From an uncultured bacterium (GTDB taxonomy: Bacteria; Verrucomicrobiota; Verrucomicrobiia; Opitutales; Intestinicryptomonadaceae): a stretch of DNA of 6,273 nt. Positions 1 to 5,465 of this stretch are shown here, one piece after another; within the stretch, counting starts at the first letter, position 1; each line of letters opens with the position of its first letter. Position numbers and translations under genes: made by a program. Below the pieces are notes generated by a model. The model saw only the letters and a list, made by a program, of their open reading frames with translations, did not search any database and was not told where the DNA came from. The stretch covers positions 1-6,273 of the forward strand of contig CAJMOT010000121.1 of assembly GCA_905214995.1 (NCBI GenBank), written 5' to 3'.

Positions 1-689
1 TCGTTGAAGGAAGTCGGCAGGAACCTGAGCATTTCGTCGGAACCGAGGACGGGATCGCCCCTCAGACTCTCGTGCACGGCGATGCTCATGGCGTCGCCAA
101 CGTCGAATTTCAGCCAGCACAGCGGGCAGGTCACCGCCTGCGCGGACTCCGGCAGGAGCGGGACGGAAACGCTTTCCCCCGCCCCGCCCGTCTTGAATAC
201 CGAGGAGAACATAAACCCCGTCTCAAACCCTTTCGGGCAAATCGCTATCCCCGTGCCGTCGAGACCCCTGTTGAGAACGGACGGCTTGATTCTGCCGAAC
301 GGAACCTCGTCCTCTATGCGCCCGTTTTCGGCGTAGAACACGAGCCACCTCGAAACGTCCATGCGCTTGGCGCGCTCGAACGCCTCCCTGTCCGAAATGA
401 GATAGAAGAGCCTCTCTCCGATTTGGAGCGTCGCGACGCCCCCAAGCTCAAATCCCTCCCCGGGCTCGACCCCGTTTACGAGAAATCCCCCTCTCTGCTC
501 CGCTTTCGCTTCGAGGGCGCCGGTTTTGGAGGGCGAAACTTCAAACTCAAAATCCGCGCCGTCTATTTTGAGGGCGCAGTCGTCGCCTCCGCCCACTTTG
601 GCGGGAAATTTGGAGGTTTCGGCAAAGGATGCGTCGGAACAGTCGACCAGCGCGAGAAAATTTTTTGAAGGCCTGGCAAATTTAAACAT
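1..689 (-). CDS. FHA-like and zinc-ribbon protein, partial (3' end beyond left edge)
   Basis: An uninterrupted minus-strand frame of 229 codons runs from an ATG at 687-689 off the left edge, so only the N-terminal part is visible. Residues about 38-100 look like a divergent forkhead-associated (FHA) fold: the stretch GGFLVNGVEPGEGFELGG followed by LQIGERLFYLI matches the usual NG...L..GD.I..G...F pattern, although the phosphothreonine-binding residues are not obvious. Residues 188-191 are CPLC, followed by WLKFDVGDA and by LRGDPVLGSDEMLRFLP, which reads like the first half of a zinc ribbon. From memory, planctomycete and verrucomicrobial proteins with this segment continue into a second Cys pair and a P-loop NTPase; that part would lie outside the window. 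The start is fixed by an in-frame stop a few codons upstream, but no clear Shine-Dalgarno sequence precedes it. The gene is divergent from the ECF sigma gene. Exact function is unknown; the reading frame itself is very likely real. Confidence 0.72.
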   Translation of the reverse strand, partial: MFKFARPSKNFLALVDCSDASFAETSKFPAKVGGGDDCALKIDGADFEFEVSPSKTGALEAKAEQRGGFLVNGVEPGEGFELGGVATLQIGERLFYLISDREAFERAKRMDVSRWLVFYAENGRIEDEVPFGRIKPSVLNRGLDGTGIAICPKGFETGFMFSSVFKTGGAGESVSVPLLPESAQAVTCPLCWLKFDVGDAMSIAVHESLRGDPVLGSDEMLRFLPTSFN

Positions 690-816
690 ATTTACTTTCG
701 TGCTTTTCGTTTATTTCAAGGCAAAAGCCGCTATCAGGCAAACCTTTTTTAAAAAAATCGAACGCCCGGGCCCGGCCGCATTAAAATTTCCTAATACATA
801 AAAAAACTTGAAAAGC

Positions 817-830
817 CGTAAAAATTTACG
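817..830. promoter_or_regulatory. Inverted repeat, possible operator
   Basis: CGTAAA-AA-TTTACG is a perfect 6-bp inverted repeat around a 2-bp centre, in the middle of the divergent gap. It lies about 130 bp from the left gene and about 155 bp from the sigma gene, and could serve either. In such AT-rich DNA short palindromes arise by chance, so an operator role is only a suggestion. Confidence 0.25.
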
Positions 831-936
831 ATAATTTTAATCATAATCAAACAAACAAGTTGCAATATGCGGACAAATGTCTGACAGTTTTTTTCAAAAA
901 TAAATCGCAAATATTTGAACAAAATGCGCAATAAGA

Positions 937-965
937 TTGTCTAAATAAAAATTATTAATCATAAT
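937..965 (+). promoter_or_regulatory. Sigma70-type promoter for the ECF sigma gene
   Basis: TTGTCT at 937-942 and CATAAT at 960-965 are separated by exactly 17 bp and match the -35 and -10 consensus at 4 and 5 of 6 positions. Transcription would start near 972, leaving a leader of about 15 nt that still includes the GAAAGG ribosome binding site at 974-979. The -10 lies inside the second copy of the TTAATCATAAT repeat. The prediction rests on sequence match alone, and the consensus used is that of well-studied bacteria. Confidence 0.45.
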
Positions 966-986
966 ATAAAAAAGAAAGGCGGGCAT

Positions 987-1583
987 ATGAATGCCGCAAT
1001 AGAAACCTCCAATCCCGACAAGCTGCTGACAAAATTAAAAAGCGGCGACGACTGCGCTTTCAGCGAACTGGTTGAAACTCATTGGGAAAAAATATACAAC
1101 CGCGCGAACAGTCTGCTCAGCAATCATCAGGATGCCGAAGAGGTTGCCCAAGACACCTTTCTCAGAGCCAGAAAAAGCATAGTAAATTTCAGGGGCGACT
1201 GCTCAATATCCACATGGCTATACCACATAGCCACGAATCTCGCCAGAAACAAGCACTGGTACTGGTGGCGCAGAAAACGCTCGGAATCCGTATCGCTCGA
1301 CTCCACAGTAGGGGAAGGCGAAGACATGAAACTCTGCGACGTCATAGCCGGCGAATGCGACACTCCCGCAGAGGAGGCGGAATCCAATGAATTCGCCAAC
1401 ACGCTTCCCGAGGCGATCGCCTCGCTCCCGCAAAAATACGCCGACGTAATCCGGCTGCGCGCGGCCCAAGATTTCAGCTACGAGGAAATCTCCTCCGAAT
1501 TGGAGATAAGCGTCGGGACGGTAAAAAGCAGGCTCTCCCGCGCGAGGGAATTTCTCAGGGCGGAGCTTGAAAAACGGGCATAA
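987..1583 (+). CDS. ECF-type RNA polymerase sigma factor (RpoE/SigW-like)
   Basis: The 198-residue product has the two-domain layout of group 4 (extracytoplasmic function) sigma factors, which direct RNA polymerase to a small set of promoters. Region 2 spans about residues 24-98, with DAEEVAQDTFLRA (49-61) as region 2.2 and STWLYHIATNLARN (75-88) as the core and -10 recognition part. A basic, Trp-rich tail HWYWWRRKR follows. Region 4 spans about 140-192, with SLPQKYADVIRLR and the helix-turn-helix YEEISSELEISVGTVKSRLSRARE, which would bind the -35 element. Length is normal for the family, and there is no C-terminal extension. The ATG is preceded by GAAAGG at 974-979, 7 nt away. No anti-sigma factor or zinc-binding partner is encoded directly downstream; the next gene is convergent. 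What signal controls it cannot be read from the window. The family call is firm; the subgroup is not. Confidence 0.96.
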   Translation: MNAAIETSNPDKLLTKLKSGDDCAFSELVETHWEKIYNRANSLLSNHQDAEEVAQDTFLRARKSIVNFRGDCSISTWLYHIATNLARNKHWYWWRRKRSESVSLDSTVGEGEDMKLCDVIAGECDTPAEEAESNEFANTLPEAIASLPQKYADVIRLRAAQDFSYEEISSELEISVGTVKSRLSRAREFLRAELEKRA

Positions 1584-2126
1584 CCGCCCATTTTCGCCCC
1601 GTGAAAATTTCCAAAAAATTTTAAGAGCCAGTTTCCCGCCCATTGGACGGCGATGGGGCGGCGGCGGTGAAAAAACGCATACTATCAAAATGCGCGCGGC
1701 GCGGACGCGAAATGGCGCGCATATTCAATGGGAGGCGCAAAATCCGCGCAGCCGCCCGCAACCGCGGAACAAATTGCGCTTCGGCGGCATCGGGCGAATT
1801 TCCGTTTCCCCGGCGCGGCCCGAAAATATCCCGGCCCGTCGGCAAAACTCTAATGGAAATCGGCAGCCCCGCCCCCTGCGGCGGAAGACGCGCCGTCTTT
1901 CAATTCGGCCGAAGAGCCGCCGGAATCCGCCTCCGGCCCGCGGCGCGCAAAACGCCGCCGCGAAAGGCGCGAAACCTAAAATGCCTCCAAATATTTCACC
2001 GAAAATTTGAAGCCCGACGCCGCGCCGGACGTCTCCGCCGCCGAGATTTGCGAACCAAAACGCCTATTCGGTATCGGGAAACCCGCGCCGAAATACGTCG
2101 GACATTCCGAAAGAAAAGCTGTTTCC
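1584..2126. other. GC-rich gene-free stretch between convergent genes
   Basis: The 543 bp between the convergent sigma and GPP34 genes hold no credible gene on either strand. Open frames exist only because the DNA is rich in CG, and their translations are Arg/Pro-rich without any domain pattern or consistent start signal. Two short hairpins can be drawn: AAGACG-CGC-CGTCTT (1885-1899) and GCCGGA/TCCGGC (1919-1924 with 1932-1937). Neither is followed by a T-run, so no intrinsic terminator is evident for either flanking gene. An AT-rich inverted repeat, AAAATTT/AAATTTT, lies just after the sigma stop near 1602-1622. It may be spacer or decayed coding DNA. Confidence 0.55.
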
Positions 2127-2756
2127 CTATTTCAAATCGGGAAAGCGCTTTGCCAAACTTTCCGCGCGCGCCCCAAATTTGGAGAGTTCACGGCGCGAAA
2201 CCGCAATCCGCATAAGATCTCCCGAAAAAAGCGCCCATATGACGGCCGCCGTGCGGAAGTCCGGAATTTCCGCGCCGGAAACGGCCGCCAAAACGGATTT
2301 TCGCATCCTGCGGCGCTCGCGCGCGTCGGCAACTTTGAGTATTTTCCCCCCGAAAAATCCAAATTGCCTCGCCGTTTTCAGCGCGGATTTTTCGAGCAGC
2401 GCGCCAACGCAAAGTCGTTCCAGATCCGGAGCGGCTTTCTCGAGTTCGCGCACGGCGTCCGAAAGCGTCGGACAGCCCGCCGCGACCTCGGCGGCTCTCG
2501 CAATAGCCCGCGGCGGCGGAGGCGGGATTTCCAAGAGCCGAAACCTTCCGGAATCGGCGCAGGCCAGACCCTCCGCGAGCAAATCGGCCGCCGCCGCGGA
2601 CGCATACGCGCGGGCCAGCGCCCCGTCCGGAGCGCCGATTGCGGCAAAATCCCCGTCCGAAAGCGCCAACAGGATTATCTCTTCGAGAATCGAATGCACC
2701 GCCCCTTGTTCGCCCGCCGGACGGCGATTGTCAAGAATTTTGAAGAAAACCTCCAC
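2127..2756 (-). CDS. GPP34 (GOLPH3) family protein
   Basis: The 209-residue product follows the GPP34 fold pattern from end to end. It opens with ILEEIILLALSDGD (23-36), matching the family's L.EE.LLLAL.D. Next comes an Ala-rich helix ending ADLLAEGLACADSGRFRLLEI (57-77), the A.L.EL...GR..... element. A middle part, LERLCVGALLEKSALK (112-127), matches the V...LVE.GVL segment, and FRTAAVIWALFSGDLMR (167-183) matches the late R...L..L....G.L helix. Eukaryotic GOLPH3 binds phosphatidylinositol-4-phosphate at the Golgi; the role of bacterial members is not established. No signal peptide or membrane segment is seen, so it is probably cytosolic or peripheral. The start is uncertain: the first candidate is GTG at 2754-2756 with no convincing Shine-Dalgarno, and a GTG at 2697-2699 (residue 20), just before the conserved part, is also possible. 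It is divergent from rplU and convergent with the sigma gene. The family call rests on pattern recognition without a profile search. Confidence 0.74.
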   Translation of the reverse strand: MEVFFKILDNRRPAGEQGAVHSILEEIILLALSDGDFAAIGAPDGALARAYASAAAADLLAEGLACADSGRFRLLEIPPPPPRAIARAAEVAAGCPTLSDAVRELEKAAPDLERLCVGALLEKSALKTARQFGFFGGKILKVADARERRRMRKSVLAAVSGAEIPDFRTAAVIWALFSGDLMRIAVSRRELSKFGARAESLAKRFPDLK

Positions 2757-2760
2757 TAAG

Positions 2761-2863
2761 GGCTTGCATAAAAAATTTTTTCGGGGATAAATTCAAAAAT
2801 CTCAATTTTTTGGGATCTTCCCGAAAATAAGGCTTGCATACGGGCAAATTAGACGTTTATTTA
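2761..2863 (+). promoter_or_regulatory. Possible tandem promoters for rplU-rpmA marked by a 10-bp direct repeat
   Basis: GGCTTGCATA occurs exactly at 2761-2770 and again at 2831-2840. Each copy contains TTGCAT, a fair -35 element, and an AT-rich -10-like hexamer lies 18 bp downstream (TAAATT at 2788-2793, TATTTA at 2858-2863). The -10 matches are only modest. The distal copy begins 4 bp before the start of the divergent GPP34 gene. A stem TTTTCGGG/CCCGAAAA (2778-2785 with 2820-2827) and the smaller hairpin GGGA-TCT-TCCC (2812-2822) lie between the copies. The repeat is certain; its promoter role is inferred. Confidence 0.35.
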
Positions 2864-2889
2864 TTCGCTTTTTGACAATTTTAAATACA

Positions 2890-3204
2890 ATGAAAGCTAC
2901 AATCAAAATACAGGGAAAACAGCTCACCGTAAAAGAGGGCGACATTATTTTCGTGAACCGTTTTGCGGGCTCGAATGCCGGCGACACGGTAGAAATCAAG
3001 GATGTTCTCATGGTTGGCGAAGGCGAAAACGCCCGGTTCGGAGCGCCCCTCGTCGAGGGCGCGAGCGTTTCGGCCAAGATCCTCGAAAACAAGCGCGGGA
3101 AGAAAGTGGTAATCATAAAAAAGCACCGCAGGAAACGCTATGAGCGCAAGCGCGGCCATCGCCAGGAGCTTTCCGTGATAAAAATCGAAGCTATCAAGGC
3201 GTAA
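2890..3204 (+). CDS. rplU: 50S ribosomal protein L21 (bL21)
   Basis: The 104-residue product is bL21, which binds 23S rRNA in the large ribosomal subunit. It starts MKATIKIQGKQLTVKEGD, followed by the GD.VE...VLMVGEGE central strand region. It ends with the diagnostic basic signature IIKKHRRKRYERKRGHRQ at about residues 75-92, and its length is normal. The ATG at 2890 is chosen because it gives the canonical bL21 N-terminus; an in-frame TTG six codons upstream would add an atypical extension. No Shine-Dalgarno sequence stands before the ATG: the upstream 18 nt are almost all A and T, with TTGACA at 2872-2877. This suggests initiation helped by low structure or ribosomal protein S1, or a very short leader. 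The gene is the first of a two-gene operon with rpmA, 19 bp downstream. The identification is secure. Confidence 0.97.
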   Translation: MKATIKIQGKQLTVKEGDIIFVNRFAGSNAGDTVEIKDVLMVGEGENARFGAPLVEGASVSAKILENKRGKKVVIIKKHRRKRYERKRGHRQELSVIKIEAIKA

Positions 3205-3223
3205 TTAGAAAGGATCCGTACAA

Positions 3224-3472
3224 ATGGCACATAAAAAAGGACAGGGAACTTCGAGAAACGGGCGCGACTCCAACGCGCAGCGCCGCGGCGTCAAGAAATA
3301 CGGCGGCGAATACGTCTTGGCCGGCAATATCATACTCCGCCAGTGCGGGACGAAAATCCGCCCCGGGCACAATGTCGGAATGGGCAGAGACTACACGTTG
3401 TTCGCGCTCGCAGACGGCACGGTAAAATGGGACGGCGCGCACAGAAAAGTCTCCGTTGAAGTCTCCGAATAA
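3224..3472 (+). CDS. rpmA: 50S ribosomal protein L27 (bL27)
   Basis: The 82-residue product is bL27, whose N-terminal tail reaches the peptidyl transferase centre of the ribosome. It begins MAHKKGQGTSRNGRDS and contains GVKKYGGEYVLAGNIILRQ and KIRPGHNVGMGRDYTLFAL, the classic family blocks; the length is typical. The tail begins directly with AHKK, so the cleavable N-terminal extension known from Firmicutes L27 is absent. Its ribosome binding site AAAGGA (3209-3214) lies 9 nt before the ATG, in the 19-bp gap after rplU. The common order rplU-rpmA supports co-transcription. The often-adjacent obgE gene is not here, because a terminator follows directly. Confidence 0.98.
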   Translation: MAHKKGQGTSRNGRDSNAQRRGVKKYGGEYVLAGNIILRQCGTKIRPGHNVGMGRDYTLFALADGTVKWDGAHRKVSVEVSE

Positions 3473-3492
3473 AAAAACGGATCGTTAGCGAC

Positions 3493-3529
3493 AAACCCGC
3501 CCGAAAAAAACGGACGGGTTTATTTTTTT
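3493..3529 (+). terminator. Intrinsic terminator of rplU-rpmA
   Basis: AAACCCGCCCG (3493-3503) pairs with CGGACGGGTTT (3511-3521) through 10 base pairs and one C-A mismatch around an all-A loop. ATTTTTTTA follows directly. It starts 20 bp after the rpmA stop codon, which fits rho-independent termination of the operon. Confidence 0.9.
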
Positions 3530-3817
3530 ATACCGCCAAAGCCCGCCGTAAAACCGCGCGCCGTTTTTTAAAACGCGACGGCAAAAATCCCCTATTCCGC
3601 CCGAGGACCAAACGCCGAAACCCCGTTAAGGGCGACTTGAAAATCCTATAAAATCCTTTCAAAACCCGCGCCGCCCGAGCCCGCTTCCCAAGGCAGCCAA
3701 TCTCCCCAAAGCCCGCCGCGCACTCGGCGTATGGGCGCGCATATGGGCGCGACGGCATTCCGGAAATTCCCGCCGCCCCCTAAAAACCGTCCCGAATACA
3801 ACCGCCGCATGGGGGCG
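3530..3817. other. GC-rich gene-free stretch between terminators
   Basis: The stretch lies between the rpmA terminator and the terminator of the convergent oxidoreductase gene. Translations in all frames are Arg/Pro/Ala-rich and lack domain patterns, and no start has a good ribosome binding site. A 12-bp-period repeat of TATGGGCGCG occurs at 3730-3739 and 3742-3751, and a CGCG...CGCG imperfect stem can be drawn near 3556-3577. No function is suggested by what is visible. Confidence 0.5.
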
Positions 3818-3859
3818 AAAAAATAAAGCCGCTTTCGCATACCCGGAAGCGAAAGCGGC
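3818..3859 (-). terminator. Intrinsic terminator of the oxidoreductase gene
   Basis: GCCGCTTTCGC (3828-3838) and GCGAAAGCGGC (3849-3859) form a perfect 11-bp stem with a 10-nt loop. Read on the minus strand, the stem is followed by TTTATTTTTT (3827 down to 3818). The structure begins 56 bp past the stop codon of the minus-strand oxidoreductase gene and is oriented to terminate it. Confidence 0.9.
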
Positions 3860-3915
3860 CAATTAAGCGGGGCGGCGCCCGAAAACGGATCGCAACGCCG
3901 CCGCTTCAAATTCCG

Positions 3916-5079
3916 TCAAACCATGGGAGCCCACGCCGCGGAGTTTTTATTGCTCTCGAGGCAGGCGTCGATGAACACGAGGCCCATGCGCCCGTCGAGA
4001 ACCGTGGCGTAGCGCGTGTGTTCGTAGGAGAACGGCTTGCCCTCCTTCCATGCGCGTATGTCCTTTTCAAACTCGCGGTGCAGGCGCGCGTAGGCGTCGT
4101 GGAAGCCCTCGGAGTGGCCGGCGGGGATTTTGGGCTCTTTGAGGAGCTCTTCGGGAATGTCCTTGAAGAAGCCGTCGTTGGGCATGACGTTGCCGCGCCA
4201 ATAGATTCTGTCGGGCTGTCCGGGGAGCATGATTTTCACCTTCTCGGACTCCTCCTGACGCCACACGAGCGTGCCCTCGGAACCGACGACTTCGAGCGCG
4301 AGGTCGTTCCTGTGACCAATGCTGATCTGAGAGGCCCTGACCATAGCCTTGGCTCCGTTGGAAAGTTCGCAGTAGACGGTCGAATGGTCGTCGAGGTTGT
4401 TTACTACGGACTCCATGTGCGCCGAAACTTTCACTACGTCGAGACCCGTGACAAAGCGCAGCTGCATGAGCGCGTGGGTGCCGATGTCGCCGAGGCAGAG
4501 GGAGCCGCCCGAGAACTTCGGGTCGGTGCGCCAATTCGCGCTCTTTTCGCTCTTTTTGGCGAGCCACCCCTGAATGTAAGAGGCGTCCGCCCAGCGGATC
4601 TCTCCGAGAAGTCCGCTCGTTACTATGAAGCGCGAAAGCCAGGAAGTCCAGTGCCCGAGATAGGTGTGGGCGACGGCGAACGGCAAGCCGCGCTTTACGG
4701 CTTCGTCGGCGAGTATGTCGGCCTGCTCGCGGTTTACCGTGAGCGGCTTTTCGCACATTACGGGAATTCCGGCCTCGATCGCCTTGATGGCGGGGTCAAA
4801 GTGGACGAAATTGGGGGTGACGATTAGGATGTAGTCGAGCTTCTGGTCGTCGGGCAGATTTTTCTGGTCGTTGATCATATCGACGTAAGACGGGTATCCC
4901 TTGATGGGATAGGGCCATTTGGCCGCCTCGTCCATGGCGATCTTCGGGTCGGGATGGAGGGCCGCCGCCGTCACGCGGCGCGTGCCGTCCGAAAAAATCG
5001 CCTTCTGATGGGGCTGGGCGATGAACGCCCCGCAGCCGCCGCCTACGAGTCCTACGTTTAGAGGTCTGGGTGATGCCAT
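3916..5079 (-). CDS. Gfo/Idh/MocA family NAD(P)-dependent oxidoreductase
   Basis: The 387-residue product is a complete Gfo/Idh/MocA protein, a family of mostly cytosolic NAD(P)-dependent sugar or cyclitol dehydrogenases. The N-terminal Rossmann domain (about 1-130) shows the nucleotide motif GLVGGGCGAFI (10-20), VTPN (87-90) and the catalytic-lysine motif CEKPLTVN (109-116). The C-terminal alpha/beta domain contains YIQGWLA (168-174), NWRTDP (182-187) and GDIGTHA (197-203), whose His202 is at the usual substrate-site position. The GGGxGAFI form of the dinucleotide motif, together with QGWLA and WRTDP, suggests the subfamily often found with sugar isomerases and inositol genes, but the substrate cannot be read from sequence. 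No signal peptide or Tat motif is present. AAAGGA lies 7 nt before the ATG, which fixes the start. It is a single-gene unit with its own terminator, and has no catabolic neighbours in the window. Confidence 0.94.
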   Translation of the reverse strand: MASPRPLNVGLVGGGCGAFIAQPHQKAIFSDGTRRVTAAALHPDPKIAMDEAAKWPYPIKGYPSYVDMINDQKNLPDDQKLDYILIVTPNFVHFDPAIKAIEAGIPVMCEKPLTVNREQADILADEAVKRGLPFAVAHTYLGHWTSWLSRFIVTSGLLGEIRWADASYIQGWLAKKSEKSANWRTDPKFSGGSLCLGDIGTHALMQLRFVTGLDVVKVSAHMESVVNNLDDHSTVYCELSNGAKAMVRASQISIGHRNDLALEVVGSEGTLVWRQEESEKVKIMLPGQPDRIYWRGNVMPNDGFFKDIPEELLKEPKIPAGHSEGFHDAYARLHREFEKDIRAWKEGKPFSYEHTRYATVLDGRMGLVFIDACLESNKNSAAWAPMV

Positions 5080-5328
5080 TTTTATATCCTTTTTTTGCGT
5101 TTAAAAAATCTTCGGCGGGCTTCCTCCGGAGGCCGCGCGGGAGCTTAAAACCCCGCGCCCATTAAGCCGCCGCATTAGATACAACGCTAACGAAACGCCG
5201 CCGCGTTTCAACAATTTTTTTGAGAAACGTTTTCAGCGCCCTGAAAGGCGGGCGAATTTTCAGGTTTATATGAACTAAAAGTTTAATTATGCCGCTTATG
5301 CCGCGGGCGAAATCAGGCTGACCGGCCC
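5080..5328. promoter_or_regulatory. Upstream/leader region of the oxidoreductase gene
   Basis: No gene is visible here. Close to the oxidoreductase start the DNA is AT-rich and holds its ribosome binding site. Further up are CCTCCGGAGG (5123-5132), a stem GCGCGGG/CCCGCGC (about 5135-5158), the palindromes at 5192-5231, and CTGAAA/TTTCAG arms at about 5241-5263. On the minus strand TATAAA (5270-5265) could be a -10 element, which would give a leader of nearly 180 nt, but no good -35 sits at the right distance. A long structured leader is therefore possible but not established. Confidence 0.4.
5192..5231. promoter_or_regulatory. Two operator-like palindromes upstream of the oxidoreductase gene
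   Basis: GAAACGC-CGCC-GCGTTTC (5192-5209) is a perfect inverted repeat with 7-bp arms. A second element, AAACGTTT (5224-5231), is a perfect 8-bp palindrome with a central CG. Both share the word AAACG, and their centres are 27 bp apart. Many LacI-family operators have such a central CG flanked by A/T arms, and sugar oxidoreductase genes are often controlled by that family. No regulator gene is in the window, so the link is inferred. Confidence 0.3.
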
Positions 5329-5363
5329 AAAAAAGCGCGGAGATTGAATCTCCGCGGATTTTT
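5329..5363. terminator. Bidirectional terminator-like hairpin
   Basis: CGCGGAGAT (5336-5344) and ATCTCCGCG (5348-5356) form a perfect 9-bp stem with a TGA loop. On the plus strand it is followed by GATTTTTG. On the minus strand it is followed by C and six T (5334-5329), the stronger signal. It lies 250 bp upstream of the oxidoreductase start on the minus strand and 221 bp before the TolQ-like gene. No gene visibly ends here, which makes a leader or attenuator role worth considering. Confidence 0.6.
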
Positions 5364-5369
5364 GCCCAA

Positions 5370-5410
5370 CCGCCGAAAAAGCGGAGATCTCCGGCGGGCG
5401 CAATGCCCGC
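5370..5410. repeat. Adjacent inverted repeats, one sharing arms with the terminator-like hairpin
   Basis: CGGAGATCTCCG (5382-5393) is a perfect 12-bp palindrome, nested in CCGCCG/CGGCGG arms (5370-5375 with 5392-5397). Directly after it, GCGGGC-GCAAT-GCCCGC (5394-5410) forms another 6-bp stem. The GCGGAGAT word at 5381-5388 also occurs at 5337-5344, so it can pair with ATCTCCGC of the preceding hairpin (5348-5355) in an alternative fold. Confidence 0.45.
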
Positions 5411-5465
5411 GAAAACCGAAACGGCAAAGTCGCATTCCGTTCTGTCCAACCGTGCCGCCCGCGCC

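Larger units (their letters stand above)
690..986. other. AT-rich divergent intergenic region
   Basis: This gap separates two divergent genes and must hold both promoters. It is very AT-rich except for a GC block at 761-780 that contains CCCGGGCCCGG. Other visible elements are a T-run/A-run palindrome around 745-757, an inverted repeat at 817-830, and two copies of TTAATCATAAT at 837-847 and 955-965. No ORF or structured RNA gene is recognisable. A promoter for the minus-strand gene could not be assigned with confidence. Confidence 0.6.

Noticed and set aside
72..668. Plus-strand open frame of 198 codons over the left-edge gene
   Set aside because: The minus strand carries a continuous frame with protein-like composition and a CPLC motif. 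The plus-strand translation is Arg-rich and featureless.
1571..1622. Terminator directly after the sigma gene
   Set aside because: The possible stems (ACGGGC with GCCCCGT, and AAAATTT with AAATTTT) are imperfect or purely AT and lack a GC stem followed by a T-run.
1567..2215. Overlapping plus-strand open frames in the gap after the sigma gene
   Set aside because: The translations are dominated by Arg, Pro and Ala, have no ribosome binding site or domain pattern, and one overlaps the start of the sigma 3' end while another overlaps the GPP34 gene.
2872..2903. TTGACA (2872-2877) with TACAAT (2898-2903) as the rplU promoter
   Set aside because: The spacing is 20 bp and the -10 would lie inside the rplU coding region, so transcription would start after the start codon.
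4018..4827. Long plus-strand open frame of 269 codons opposite the oxidoreductase gene
   Set aside because: It is antisense to a gene with all Gfo/Idh/MocA motifs, shows no domain of its own, and arises from the GC-rich third positions of the true gene.
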